60,437 bases of DNA from positions 1 to 60,437 of the IMG/VR virus record IMGVR_UViG_3300036831_000053, one strand, 5' to 3'. How positions within the stretch are numbered: the stretch's first letter is position 1; every line of letters begins with the position of its first letter. Of the stretch, positions 33,752 to 41,459 are shown one piece after another. The position numbers and the translations under genes were made by a program. The notes below the pieces were generated by a model. The model made no database searches. It was not told the DNA's origin and saw only the letters and a list, made by a program, of their open reading frames with translations. The DNA is from a virus.

Positions 33752-33972
33752 TGGGTGACAGCGGCAGCACCAGCAAGGCGTACATCGACCGCCTGCGCGT
33801 TGAGAGCGTCAACGCGCTCCTGGAGACCGTGGCCGCACTGGCCGACCGGGTGTCCGTTGCCTCGAACCTCGACGATGTGGATCACGTCTACGTTATCGAG
33901 GACGTGCTGTGGCACCTGGACGTGATCGCTGGACGCATCCCGCCGCGAGGACAGAAGGTGGACTTCCCATGA
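33751..33972 (+). CDS. Hypothetical protein
   Basis: A 73-residue helical protein starting at ATG 33751, which shares its first base with the previous stop. It overlaps the next start by ATGA. No motif is recognised. Confidence 0.6.
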   Translation: MGDSGSTSKAYIDRLRVESVNALLETVAALADRVSVASNLDDVDHVYVIEDVLWHLDVIAGRIPPRGQKVDFP

Positions 33973-34049
33973 TCCTTTCGTGCATTGCCTTGGGCGCAGC
34001 TCTCGCCTCTCTCGTCCTGGCCATCGTGGCTTACCGGGGGACGAAGTGA
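33969..34049 (+). CDS. 26-residue membrane peptide
   Basis: ATG 33969 to TGA 34049. Nearly the whole peptide is one hydrophobic helix (CIALGAALASLVLAIVAY) with a basic end. It overlaps genes on both sides by four bases, which supports translation. Confidence 0.5.
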   Translation: MILSCIALGAALASLVLAIVAYRGTK

Positions 34050-34426
34050 GCTACTTCGACGACAACGAGGACTACCTGACGGGTCTGCCTCGGCCGATCC
34101 GGTCGGAATACGTGCAGCAGCCGGCACCGCGCGCCGAGGGCGACGAGTGCAAGCACGAGCTGCCGCGCAGCATGTGCGCCTGGTGCAACGGCAGGCCGGT
34201 GGACCGCGAGGTGGAGCAGCTGCTGGGTGGTACCGATCGACCGGGGTCCGACAAGGACCAGGCCGACCTGGAGACCAGGGTGGCGATGTATCAGGGGACC
34301 TGCAACCGGTGCCATGAGCCGTTCGAGGTGGGTGCCACCATTGGCTGGTCCCGTTCGCTCCGGATCACGGTAGGTCCATGCTGCTGGTCCCCGACCGAGA
34401 GCAACGCGGGTGGGTGGTCCTCGTGA
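34046..34426 (+). CDS. Zinc-binding hypothetical protein
   Basis: A 126-residue protein from GTG 34046. CKHELPRSMCAWCNGRP (near residue 32) and CNRCHEPF (near 85) look like two zinc-binding half sites. It is acidic at the start and ends with the next gene's ATG in overlap. Similar CxxCNGR proteins occur in other actinophages with unknown roles. Confidence 0.65.
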   Translation: MSYFDDNEDYLTGLPRPIRSEYVQQPAPRAEGDECKHELPRSMCAWCNGRPVDREVEQLLGGTDRPGSDKDQADLETRVAMYQGTCNRCHEPFEVGATIGWSRSLRITVGPCCWSPTESNAGGWSS

Positions 34427-35085
34427 TGGCCCGGGGCCACTCGCTGCACGGCGCGATCGTCGGCCTGGCACTCGCGCCGTTGGCGTGGCACCTCGACCCC
34501 GGCATGGGTCCGGTACTGGGGTCCGCCGCCTGGACCATCGGTACCACGATCGGTTCACTGGTGCCGGACCTCGACCACCCGAAGTCCAGGCTGACTCACG
34601 CGCTGGGACCGGTCACCTGGCTGATCAACAAGGTCCTGGTCCGGCTGTCGAAGTCGGTCTATTACCTCACCAGGAGCAACCAGGACTACCCGGACACCAA
34701 CGGGCACCGGTGCTTGACCCATACCCCCGTGTTTGCCGCTGTGCTGGCTGCTGCCGTGAGCTGGGGGCTGGCGGCTACCGACGCGCGACCGGCCGCTGTT
34801 CTCGTGGGAGCGGCCCTGGGGACCGGGTGTCTGGCCCATCTGTTCGGCGACTCCCTCACCAACTCCGGCGTGCCCTGGCTGTGGCCACTCAAGAACCGCA
34901 GCACCGGCCGCCGCTGGCAGCACTACGGGATCCCGAAGGTGATGCGGTTCGAGACCGGCGGCGGGACGAGCCATGGCAAGGCGCTCACCTGGAAGGCGCA
35001 CGGCGAGCACATCGTCACCGCCGCATCCATGGGTCTCGTGGTCGCGGTGCCGGCGTTCTACCTGGTCGCAGGGTGGGGGATATGA
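34426..35085 (+). CDS. YdjM-like metal-dependent membrane hydrolase
   Basis: A 219-residue polytopic membrane protein of the YdjM/DUF457 family. The metal-site pattern is visible: GHSLHG at the start, LVPDLDHPKS near residue 45, and HRCLTHTP near residue 95. Four or five hydrophobic segments run through the protein. Its substrate is unknown; family members are proposed phospholipid or membrane hydrolases. Confidence 0.75.
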   Translation: MARGHSLHGAIVGLALAPLAWHLDPGMGPVLGSAAWTIGTTIGSLVPDLDHPKSRLTHALGPVTWLINKVLVRLSKSVYYLTRSNQDYPDTNGHRCLTHTPVFAAVLAAAVSWGLAATDARPAAVLVGAALGTGCLAHLFGDSLTNSGVPWLWPLKNRSTGRRWQHYGIPKVMRFETGGGTSHGKALTWKAHGEHIVTAASMGLVVAVPAFYLVAGWGI

Positions 35086-35384
35086 GCCCGGCCTGGGTGC
35101 TGGTCATGCCGATCGCCGGTCTGGTCATCACCGTGCTGGTCGTGCTGTTCACGGTGTCCAACCTGATCCGGGATGGCATCCGGCGGCGGGTCGGGCCATG
35201 GCGTGGGACCTGGATCTTGAACAACACCCCAAGGTCGCAGCCGCACCACTGCCGTCTCCCGCGTGCCAGCTCTCGCAGGCGACGTGACCAGTGGCGATGC
35301 GAGACCTGCGACCGGGTCTACAGGCAGCACGCGGTGCATGGGGGGTTCGGAGATGTGTTCTGGATCTGGAAGGAGCGCGGATGA
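35082..35384 (+). CDS. Membrane-anchored basic protein
   Basis: A 100-residue protein with one N-terminal membrane segment (VLVMPIAGLVITVLVVLF) followed by a strongly basic region and one zinc-like pair (CETC). It overlaps the preceding and following genes by four bases. Confidence 0.62.
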   Translation: MSPAWVLVMPIAGLVITVLVVLFTVSNLIRDGIRRRVGPWRGTWILNNTPRSQPHHCRLPRASSRRRRDQWRCETCDRVYRQHAVHGGFGDVFWIWKERG

Positions 35385-35704
35385 AGATCAGCGGAGAGAT
35401 GGCCACCTATGAGCTGCGCCTGGAGGACGTGGGCGTGGTGATGAACCGGTGGGATGAGGAGTTCCTGCCGGCCAAGGCCACGGCCTACTGGAGCAAGGAC
35501 GAATCGGGCACCTGGGTGATCGAGGTCGTGAACATCAGCGGCCCCGGCATCCTCAAGAAGACCGGCGAGCTGGGCACACGCACTCGGACCGAGTGGTACG
35601 ACGCCAAGACGGTGACGGAGCTGCCGGGGGGCCTGTGGGCGCAGATCCTGGCCAACAAGCCCCTCAACGGCGTGGTGGCAGCCGAGGTCGCCTTCGTCGA
35701 CTGA
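35381..35704 (+). CDS. Hypothetical protein
   Basis: A 107-residue beta-rich protein starting at ATG 35381. It is the last gene before a strong terminator. Its function is unknown. Confidence 0.65.
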   Translation: MKISGEMATYELRLEDVGVVMNRWDEEFLPAKATAYWSKDESGTWVIEVVNISGPGILKKTGELGTRTRTEWYDAKTVTELPGGLWAQILANKPLNGVVAAEVAFVD

Positions 35705-35712
35705 GACAGCCA

Positions 35713-35751
35713 GAGACCCCCCTGACTGATGTCGCTGGTCAGGGGGGTCTC
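35713..35751 (+). terminator. Rho-independent terminator
   Basis: GAGACCCCCCTGAC (35713-35726) pairs perfectly with 35738-35751, followed by TCTGTGT. It ends the 33100-35704 run. Confidence 0.75.
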
Positions 35752-35934
35752 TCTGTGTCCCGGTGGGCCAAACTGGAGCCGGTCCAAATCTACCGGACCG
35801 TAGGTCGATCTTACACCTTGTATCCGCAGGTCAGGCGCTATGTTGATGTTGAACGAAGATCGTTGATCTCAGGTCGCACGGACGCCTGCGCCCATTATGC
35901 GCGGTCGTCCGTGCGAGACATGCGACGCGACACG
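35752..35934. other. Non-coding junction with inverted repeats between convergent operons
   Basis: No gene is supported here. An 11-bp perfect inverted repeat, TCGCACGGACG (35874-35884) with 35906-35916, encloses an inner GCGC...GCGC pair and may terminate the minus-strand operon. The preceding 35800-35870 stretch is comparatively A/T-rich. No integrase gene is present to make this an attachment site. Confidence 0.5.
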
Positions 35935-37842
35935 TCACGCGGACGCTTGCGCGCGCACGGGCTCGGGCCCGCGCATCCATGTGCCCGCGAGCGCGTGCGC
36001 TTCACCCGCGTCGCGGGCCTGCGCGAGGTGTCGGTAGACGGTGGCCCGGGCGACTCCGGCCCTGGTGGCGATGTCATCGGCCTTGCCGGGGCCTTGGTCG
36101 AGGACGGCGAGGATGTCAGCGTGGGTCTTGTCGGCACCTTCGGCGGGGATGTCGATGTCGTCGACCTCGGGCACTGCGGCGCCGGCCCCGGTGAGGGCCT
36201 TCCAGCCCTTGGGCTCCATGCGCCGTTCGAGCCGGGCCGCAGCGTCGATGTGGGCTTTCACGTCCCTCTGCCGCACGTAGAAGCCCTTGGCGATGTTGGC
36301 GGTCTTGTGCTCGCTGTCCTGGAGCAGGTACTGGCCGATCTTCAGGCCGTGGCTGTACCAGCCGTAGCGCTTCTGGTCGCCCCACAGCACCGAGGAGGCG
36401 TGCTGGTCGAGCATGAGGCTCACGATGGCCGTGAGCTGGGACTGGAGCTCCTTCGCCCCGGTGTCGGCCTTGCTGCCGTTCTGGCAGGCCAGGATGAGCT
36501 TGCCGCCGCACTTGCGGATCCTCTTGCCGATTCGGCCGATGAGGGCGAGCCACTTCGCGCCAGCTTTGCCCAGGTCATTGGCCTCGGCCACGAAGTCGGG
36601 GTACTCGTCGATGATCACCACGAGCCAGGGGGTGTCCACGGAGGGCTCGATCACGTCGGACTGCTCGCCCGGCCGCAGCGAGCTGTCCCGTAGGTCTTCC
36701 TCGCGGCTCTCGATCCAGGCCATGATCCGGGTCAGCATCACGCAGGTCGACTCGAAGTCAGTGGCCAGCGGCAGATCGAGCACCGGCTGCCACATGGCCA
36801 GGGTCGCGCCACCAGCCATGTCGGCGGCGATGATGTGGCAGTCCTGCATCGACGACAGCCAGATCATCAGGGTGCGCAGCCAGATCGACTTGCCGGAGCC
36901 GGACGCGCCGACCAGCAGGGTGTGTTGGAGGCGGTAGGGGTCGTCGTTGCCGTCGGCGTGCAGGCCCATCGGGAAGCGCGCATCGGTGCTGACCAGGGTG
37001 ATCGAGCCGGGCGTGGGCATCGGGTGCGGGATGTTGCCCTTCCACGGGTCGCGCGGCAGGAACCGGAACTGGACTTGGCGGGCGTTCTCCGCCACCGGCA
37101 GCAGGTAGACGCTGCTCAGGCGCATCCCGTAGAAGCTGGCGAGCTGGTCCATGGACTCCGGCCGGCCGGCCATCGCGGCCGTGGCACCCTCGCGGAGCCG
37201 GACGGTCAACAGGGACTGGCCCCGGTTGCCAGTGGCCCCGACAACTTTGGACCCGTGCAGCTCCCGGATCGGACCCCGGTCCTTGTTCGACAGGATCCGC
37301 CAGCGCCGCGCGTACCGGTCCGAACGGCCCGCGACCCGAATGCGACGGTGGTACCACCAGACGCCACCGAAGCCGACGGTACCGGCCAGCCACCAGTACT
37401 CCGTGATCGTCGAAGGACCGGCCCCGACACGCAGGGCCAGCCAGCCGCCGAGGGCCGCCGTGAAGGTACCGACGTAGATCCGCTCCGGTACCCGGTCCAG
37501 GACGCCCTTGCGGCCGGCATCCACCGAGTCCGGTACCACCCACATGATGGCCTTGGACCACGGTCCCGAGAGCCGAGGACCGAGTACCGCCAGCGTGGCA
37601 CCGCAGATGGGCAGTACCAGGGCCACCCACCAGGTCCAGCTGGCACCGAAGCGCCAGATCAGGGCCACGATCTCGGTACCGGTACCGAACCAGAGCGGCG
37701 TGAGGAACCGGCGCCAGCGCCACGACAGGTGGGCGATACCACGACCGATCGGCCGCAGGATCCACCGGAAGACCGCGTACATCACGATCCCGGTGACGAT
37801 GCCCTCGCCGAACAGCTTCTCCAGGGGGTGTTTGTCGCTCAT
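35935..37842 (-). CDS. TraB/FtsK-like DNA translocase
   Basis: A 635-residue protein on the minus strand. Residues about 15-170 contain four likely membrane spans. The motor has Walker A LVGASGSGKS near residue 314 and Walker B WLVVIIDEYPDF near residue 405. The last 80 residues are a winged helix (THADILAVLDQGPGKADDIATRAGV), as in the DNA-reading gamma domain of FtsK and of conjugative TraB of Streptomyces plasmids. It may move phage or plasmid DNA across a septum or membrane. Its ATG overlaps the stop of the DUF2637 gene. Confidence 0.85.
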   Translation of the reverse strand: MSDKHPLEKLFGEGIVTGIVMYAVFRWILRPIGRGIAHLSWRWRRFLTPLWFGTGTEIVALIWRFGASWTWWVALVLPICGATLAVLGPRLSGPWSKAIMWVVPDSVDAGRKGVLDRVPERIYVGTFTAALGGWLALRVGAGPSTITEYWWLAGTVGFGGVWWYHRRIRVAGRSDRYARRWRILSNKDRGPIRELHGSKVVGATGNRGQSLLTVRLREGATAAMAGRPESMDQLASFYGMRLSSVYLLPVAENARQVQFRFLPRDPWKGNIPHPMPTPGSITLVSTDARFPMGLHADGNDDPYRLQHTLLVGASGSGKSIWLRTLMIWLSSMQDCHIIAADMAGGATLAMWQPVLDLPLATDFESTCVMLTRIMAWIESREEDLRDSSLRPGEQSDVIEPSVDTPWLVVIIDEYPDFVAEANDLGKAGAKWLALIGRIGKRIRKCGGKLILACQNGSKADTGAKELQSQLTAIVSLMLDQHASSVLWGDQKRYGWYSHGLKIGQYLLQDSEHKTANIAKGFYVRQRDVKAHIDAAARLERRMEPKGWKALTGAGAAVPEVDDIDIPAEGADKTHADILAVLDQGPGKADDIATRAGVARATVYRHLAQARDAGEAHALAGTWMRGPEPVRAQASA

Positions 37843-38798
37843 GCCGACTTCTCCTTGACGGCGCGGGCAATGTTGCCCGCTCGGTTGGTGCCGAGGCCGT
37901 ACGCGGTTGCGATGGCCCGGCGTGAGGTGAGTCCTTCGTCCATGGCGCGCTGGATCAGATCTTCGTCGGACAGGTGTGCGTGGCTGGCCCGCTCGACCGG
38001 TGCCGAGACCTCGGCTGCCTCGCGGCGTGCCGGCTGCACCTTGGCCGGGGCCGGGTCAACGGTGGCCGGGTCGAACTTGCCGGGCTGCTCGTCGGTGATC
38101 CTGGGCATGATCTGGGTGCGCTCGGCGTCGTTGTCGGGCACGTTCACCGGGAGCGGCTTGACCAGCTCGGGCGCGGTGCTAACGGGGGTGAGCGGGGGGG
38201 TGTGCATCTCGGGTACTTCCTCGCGGGTCGCGAAGATCTTCGGGTACTCGGCCCACGCCTGCTCGGCCTCGGCCGCCATGCGCAGAACCTGGCCGTCGAT
38301 CCACTCCTGAGTGGCTACTCGGTCGCGGTGGGCTGCCTGGTTAAGGTCGGGGTGCTGCTCCTGGTAGCCCGTGTAGATGGGGTCCGGCACCGTCGGGGGA
38401 AGGTCCGGTACCGGCTCGATGGCCTTGACACTGGTACCGGGCTGGCCGTGCTTGTGGAGGACTAGCAGCATCCAGGCCAGCATGGCCGGCGCGATACCAC
38501 CGAGCAGGGCCGCCAGTGCGGTACCGGCCACCAGGTAGTGGTCGGCCACGTTGCTGGCCAGGGAGAGGCCGATAGAGGTGAGAGCCAGCGCGCCGGCCGC
38601 CCGCTGTGCTGCGGTGCGACGCATCCAGATGTCGACGGCCAGGGCCGTGACGGCGTCCAGGCAGATCGGGAAGGCCCAGGCCCGCAGGCCGAACCCGGCC
38701 CGAACGGCCAAATCCTGGCTGGAGCTGAACGAGATCCAGGCAGTACCGGCCACGGTGAGCAGCGCGAGACCGCGCAGGCGGATGGTCTTCAGGTTCAC
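37839..38798 (-). CDS. DUF2637 membrane protein
   Basis: A 319-residue protein from GTG 38798 with GAGGAGGA upstream. Residues 1-125 hold four membrane spans in the DUF2637 arrangement (SQDLAVRAGFGLRAWAFPIC LDAVT region). The middle is Pro-rich; the C-terminal 50 residues form a helix-turn-helix (SDEDLIQRAMDEGLTSRRAI). DUF2637 proteins accompany TraB-like genes on actinobacterial plasmids and integrative elements, probably in plasmid spread. Confidence 0.82.
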   Translation of the reverse strand: MNLKTIRLRGLALLTVAGTAWISFSSSQDLAVRAGFGLRAWAFPICLDAVTALAVDIWMRRTAAQRAAGALALTSIGLSLASNVADHYLVAGTALAALLGGIAPAMLAWMLLVLHKHGQPGTSVKAIEPVPDLPPTVPDPIYTGYQEQHPDLNQAAHRDRVATQEWIDGQVLRMAAEAEQAWAEYPKIFATREEVPEMHTPPLTPVSTAPELVKPLPVNVPDNDAERTQIMPRITDEQPGKFDPATVDPAPAKVQPARREAAEVSAPVERASHAHLSDEDLIQRAMDEGLTSRRAIATAYGLGTNRAGNIARAVKEKSA

Positions 38799-38986
38799 TA
38801 GTCCTCCTCGGTGGGGCCGAACGCGGCGACCCGTTCGCGCTTGGTCAGGACGTGGTGGACCTGGCACCAGGCGATGAAGCCAAGGAACTCCAGGACCACG
38901 GCGAGGTACCAGCTCTCGGCGAGCGATACCGCGAAGGCGCCGACGAGTACCGCGCCGAGTACCAGGGTGGTCTTCATGGGTACCAT
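38798..38986 (-). CDS. Small membrane protein of the translocase operon
   Basis: A 62-residue protein with two hydrophobic segments and a basic tail. ATG 38986 is placed 5 nt after a weak -10 on the minus strand; ATG 38977 is an alternative. It is the first gene of the minus-strand module and overlaps the DUF2637 start. Confidence 0.6.
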   Translation of the reverse strand: MVPMKTTLVLGAVLVGAFAVSLAESWYLAVVLEFLGFIAWCQVHHVLTKRERVAAFGPTEED

Positions 38987-39018
38987 TGTCGCATGTGCCC
39001 CACGCATTTACGGGGTGC
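38984..39018 (-). promoter_or_regulatory. Diverged palindrome, candidate minus-strand promoter
   Basis: On the plus strand GTGCCCC (38995-39001) and GGGGTGC (39012-39018) are spaced as in the dispersed family, with two mismatches. On the minus strand a weak -10 (CACATG) lies 5 nt before ATG 38986. It pairs with copy 4, 60 bp away, in a divergent control region. Confidence 0.4.
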
Positions 39019-39053
39019 TACCTGCGGAAACAGGATTGACCCACGAAAAGGGG

Positions 39054-39082
39054 TTGTGCCCCGCAGTACCACGGGGTAGATT
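39054..39082 (+). promoter_or_regulatory. Palindromic promoter-operator, copy 4
   Basis: TTGTGC at 39054-39059, 17-bp spacer, TAGATT at 39077-39082. The right arm has one change (GGGGTAG). The next start, GTG 39137, lies about 45 nt beyond the expected transcript start, so this copy gives a leader rather than a leaderless mRNA. Confidence 0.7.
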
Positions 39083-39136
39083 TGCCCTCACAACAGCAGA
39101 GCGGGAACGCGGTCAGGGGGTGTCCCGACTGACCGG

Positions 39137-39475
39137 GTGACCGCTACAACCGAAGATCACAACCGAAAGCGAGATCCACCCGCGTTCCTGGAGCAGCGCG
39201 TGGCCGAGATCGAGGAGAAGGCGGGCGTCGCGGTGGTGCGGCCGAAGCAGACCATCGAGGTCCTGGCGAAGCAGTTCAACCTGACCGAGGCCGAATCCGA
39301 CGGCATCCTGGGCCACTTCATGGCGGGCGGCTCCCCGACCGCTGGCGGTGTGGCCAACGCGTTCACCTCGTTCAGCCAGACGGTACGTTCGGCCGAGCGC
39401 TCCGACGCCATCGAGCAGGTGGCCATCGAGGCGATGAACGTGGCCGCAGCTCAGGCCCGGCTCGCCAACCGCTGA
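39137..39475 (+). CDS. DUF932 C-terminal-like protein
   Basis: A 112-residue protein from GTG 39137. The segment from about residue 35 (IEVLAKQFNLTEAESDGILG, then GGVANAFTSFSQ) resembles the C-terminal end of phage DUF932 proteins; the large N-terminal domain of that family is missing. It stands alone between a divergent control region and a terminator. It may be a relic or a small regulatory version. Confidence 0.6.
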   Translation: MTATTEDHNRKRDPPAFLEQRVAEIEEKAGVAVVRPKQTIEVLAKQFNLTEAESDGILGHFMAGGSPTAGGVANAFTSFSQTVRSAERSDAIEQVAIEAMNVAAAQARLANR

Positions 39476-39480
39476 TCCAC

Positions 39481-39509
39481 GCGGGGCGCCCACCCCGAGG
39501 GCGCCCCGC
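39481..39509 (+). terminator. Hairpin terminator upstream of tRNA
   Basis: GCGGGGCGCCC at 39481-39491 pairs perfectly with 39499-39509, loop ACCCCGA, followed by CTT. Confidence 0.65.
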
Positions 39510-39514
39510 CTTCC

Positions 39515-39586
39515 GCCTCCGTAGCTCAGTGGCAGAGCGGCCGGTTTCTACCCGGCAACGCGTCGGTTCGAGTCCGACCGGGGGCA
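39515..39586 (+). tRNA. tRNA-Arg (anticodon UCU)
   Basis: A full cloverleaf can be drawn. The acceptor stem is GCCTCCG (39515-39521) with CGGGGGC (39579-39585), one T-G pair. The D stem is GCTC/GAGC. The anticodon stem is GCCGG/CCGGC with loop TTTCTAC, giving anticodon TCT (39547-39549). The T stem is GTCGG/CCGAC with loop TTCGAGT. The discriminator base is A; CCA is not encoded. It should read AGA (and AGG by wobble), codons that are rare in high-GC hosts. Confidence 0.9.
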
Positions 39587-39620
39587 CGCGGAACACCCGC
39601 AGAACAGGAAGGGGCATGGC

Positions 39621-39977
39621 ATGGAGACCGAGGAGCCGGAGACCAAGCGGTACATCACCGCCGAGCAGCTGCGGTACCTGCCCTTCGATGTGGCCTACGC
39701 GCCCGCTGGTGGCCTCGTCGAGGTGTACCTGAACTACTGGTGGGCGGTGAACCCGACAAAGGGGCTCGTCTTCTTCCAGCGCAACACTCGGGCCGATGCG
39801 GTCGCGCAGTGCAACCGGTCGGAGGCCATCGCCAAGAAGGTCGCCGAGGTCTATGACCCGAGCTTGGGCATCGTCGTGACGCACGTGGAGCGGGCCTACG
39901 TCCCCAAGTCGATGGTCTACAGCCGCCTCAACGGCACCGAGCTGGCCACCGACCTGCGCGGCAAGGCCGTGCGGTGA
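39621..39977 (+). CDS. Hypothetical protein
   Basis: A 118-residue protein from ATG 39621 after AGGAAGGGG. It mixes strands and helices without a known motif, and shares a GTGA overlap with the next gene. It is transcribed just after the tRNA. Confidence 0.62.
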   Translation: METEEPETKRYITAEQLRYLPFDVAYAPAGGLVEVYLNYWWAVNPTKGLVFFQRNTRADAVAQCNRSEAIAKKVAEVYDPSLGIVVTHVERAYVPKSMVYSRLNGTELATDLRGKAVR

Positions 39978-40285
39978 ACAAGCGCGAGTTGAAGCAGTGG
40001 GTCAAGGCCGAGCAGCCGTTCTTGGTGGACAACGTGCGGGGGATCAAGTACCCGACGTGGGACCAGATCGGCACGGGCAAGCTCAGCCGCAACATGGGCG
40101 CCCAGTTGACCGACGAGGCGCCGCACGTCCGGTACATCGTCTACGTAGGCGTGACCCCGGTGGCCTGGATGCTCCAGGACGACAGCCCGTGCGTGGTCAA
40201 CGAGGAGTTCGACCACGACATCCAGGCGTGGATCAAATCCGCGTGGGGCTGCAACGTCTACGAGGAGGTGCCGGACCGGTGGTGA
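39974..40285 (+). CDS. Hypothetical protein
   Basis: A 103-residue protein starting at GTG 39974. It contains a beta-rich middle (VRYIVYVGVTPVAWMLQ). Nothing in the sequence points to a function. Confidence 0.62.
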   Translation: MNKRELKQWVKAEQPFLVDNVRGIKYPTWDQIGTGKLSRNMGAQLTDEAPHVRYIVYVGVTPVAWMLQDDSPCVVNEEFDHDIQAWIKSAWGCNVYEEVPDRW

Positions 40286-40758
40286 AGAGGCGGCGCAAGC
40301 GTGGCCTACTGGCCCGACTCGTCCTCGCGTTCGTGGCCACGGCCGGGAAGCACGGCAAGAAGCAGGCCACACGGGCCGGTGGCGGCCTGAAGACCGCGCT
40401 GGGCCCAAAGGTGCTGCGGAAGGCGTCGGAGGAGTACGGCGGCAAGCGCAAGGCCAACGCCCCGATCCCCGTGGTCGTGTGCCCGGTCCAGCCCGAGGCG
40501 GCAGCCGACCGGTGGGAGATCTCGGCCATGGTCGGCGGCTACCACGTGCCGTTCGTGATGGTGGCCGACTACGACATCAGCGAGCTGGACGACGAACGCG
40601 TGGTCACGATGGCCGTCCTGGCGGCTTGTCACATCACTCACGACCAGCGGCCGATCGAGCACTGCTGGGAGGTGACCCAGCTGGTCGCGACGGGGGATGC
40701 GGCGCTGACCTGGTTCGGGAGCGCTGGCCACTTCCCGACGCACGTGATCAAGCAATGA
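40282..40758 (+). CDS. Basic hypothetical protein
   Basis: A 158-residue protein from GTG 40282 with a very basic N-terminal 55 residues (VKRRRKRG, then KHGKKQATR) and an acidic, beta-rich C-terminal domain. The N-terminus could bind DNA or RNA. Confidence 0.6.
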   Translation: MKRRRKRGLLARLVLAFVATAGKHGKKQATRAGGGLKTALGPKVLRKASEEYGGKRKANAPIPVVVCPVQPEAAADRWEISAMVGGYHVPFVMVADYDISELDDERVVTMAVLAACHITHDQRPIEHCWEVTQLVATGDAALTWFGSAGHFPTHVIKQ

Positions 40759-40769
40759 TGATCATGTCG

Positions 40770-40785
40770 TAACCTCTGCGGCATG
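40770..40785 (+). promoter_or_regulatory. Leaderless promoter candidate before 40783
   Basis: TAACCT at 40770-40775 lies 7 nt before ATG 40783; there is no ribosome binding site. Confidence 0.4.
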
Positions 40786-40917
40786 AATCGGTGGGGGACG
40801 ATCGACCGGCTCATTCGCGTGCGGCGCGCGGTGAGTCGGTCGATTCCGTATGTGGTGCTCGGCGGTGCGTCGGCGGCGGTACTGGTCATGGTGGGCTGGG
40901 CCTATTTCGCCAGATGA
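40783..40917 (+). CDS. 44-residue membrane peptide
   Basis: A basic N-terminal 20 residues followed by one membrane helix (YVVLGGASAAVLVMVGWAYF). It is placed directly behind a leaderless-type -10 box, which supports its reality. Confidence 0.5.
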   Translation: MNRWGTIDRLIRVRRAVSRSIPYVVLGGASAAVLVMVGWAYFAR

Positions 40918-40923
40918 GGGACC

Positions 40924-40953
40924 CTGTACCCCGCCACGCAGACGGGGTACATT
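40924..40953 (+). promoter_or_regulatory. Palindromic promoter-operator, copy 5
   Basis: CTGTAC at 40924-40929, 18-bp spacer, TACATT at 40948-40953. Arms GTACCCCG/CGGGGTAC span 40926-40950. ATG 40986 follows after a short leader with GAGAGGCAAGAG, so this copy gives a leadered mRNA. Confidence 0.75.
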
Positions 40954-40985
40954 GGACAAGCAGAGCTGACAACGAGAGGCAAGAG

Positions 40986-41369
40986 ATGGCAACGGTAAGC
41001 AAGATGGAGCCCGAGGCCGAAGCGCAGATGTGGATGGCCTCCTGGGGGTTCACCGGCGCGTCCGGCGCGACCAACGGGGCTGTGTCCGGGCTCGTCGAGT
41101 TCGTGAACCTGGCGAACGCCCGGCAGTCCCTGGTGTCCTTCGCCGAGGACGCGGTGGAGAAGGACTCGCGAGAGCGTCAGTCGATGATCAGCACGCTGGG
41201 CAGGGAAGAGGGCGAGAGCCTGCCGGACATGGCCCACGAGTGGGACCAGAAGCGACACCTGGTGGGCTCGTTCCGGGAGTGGAACCGCGAGTTCTCGCTG
41301 ACCCTGGAGAGCTGCACCGGCCATCACCTGGAGTTCCGCATCGAGTGGGATGGCGCTGCGGACGAGTGA
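40986..41369 (+). CDS. Hypothetical protein
   Basis: A 127-residue protein, single gene between promoter copies 5 and 6. The first half is helical with a small hydrophobic part, the second half acidic (ESCTGHHLEFRIEWDG at the end). The start is ATG 40986. Confidence 0.68.
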   Translation: MATVSKMEPEAEAQMWMASWGFTGASGATNGAVSGLVEFVNLANARQSLVSFAEDAVEKDSRERQSMISTLGREEGESLPDMAHEWDQKRHLVGSFREWNREFSLTLESCTGHHLEFRIEWDGAADE

Positions 41370-41391
41370 GCCAGATCGCAGCCGATTCGAT

Positions 41392-41421
41392 ATGTACCCC
41401 GCACGAGTTGCGGGGTACAGT
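41392..41421 (+). promoter_or_regulatory. Palindromic promoter-operator, copy 6
   Basis: ATGTAC at 41392-41397, 18-bp spacer, TACAGT at 41416-41421. The arms are perfect over 10 bp (GTACCCCGCA and complement, 41394-41403 and 41409-41418). A 35-nt leader with AAGGAG leads to ATG 41460. Confidence 0.78.
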
Positions 41422-41459
41422 CGTCTTATCAGGTTGAACAACCGAACAAGGAGTCATAG

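Noticed and set aside
35752-35934. Attachment site for integration
   Set aside because: Inverted repeats are present but no integrase gene was recognised, and the repeats fit a terminator between convergent operons.
36835-38310. 491-codon plus-strand open frame opposite the translocase
   Set aside because: Shadow of two clear minus-strand genes with coupled starts.
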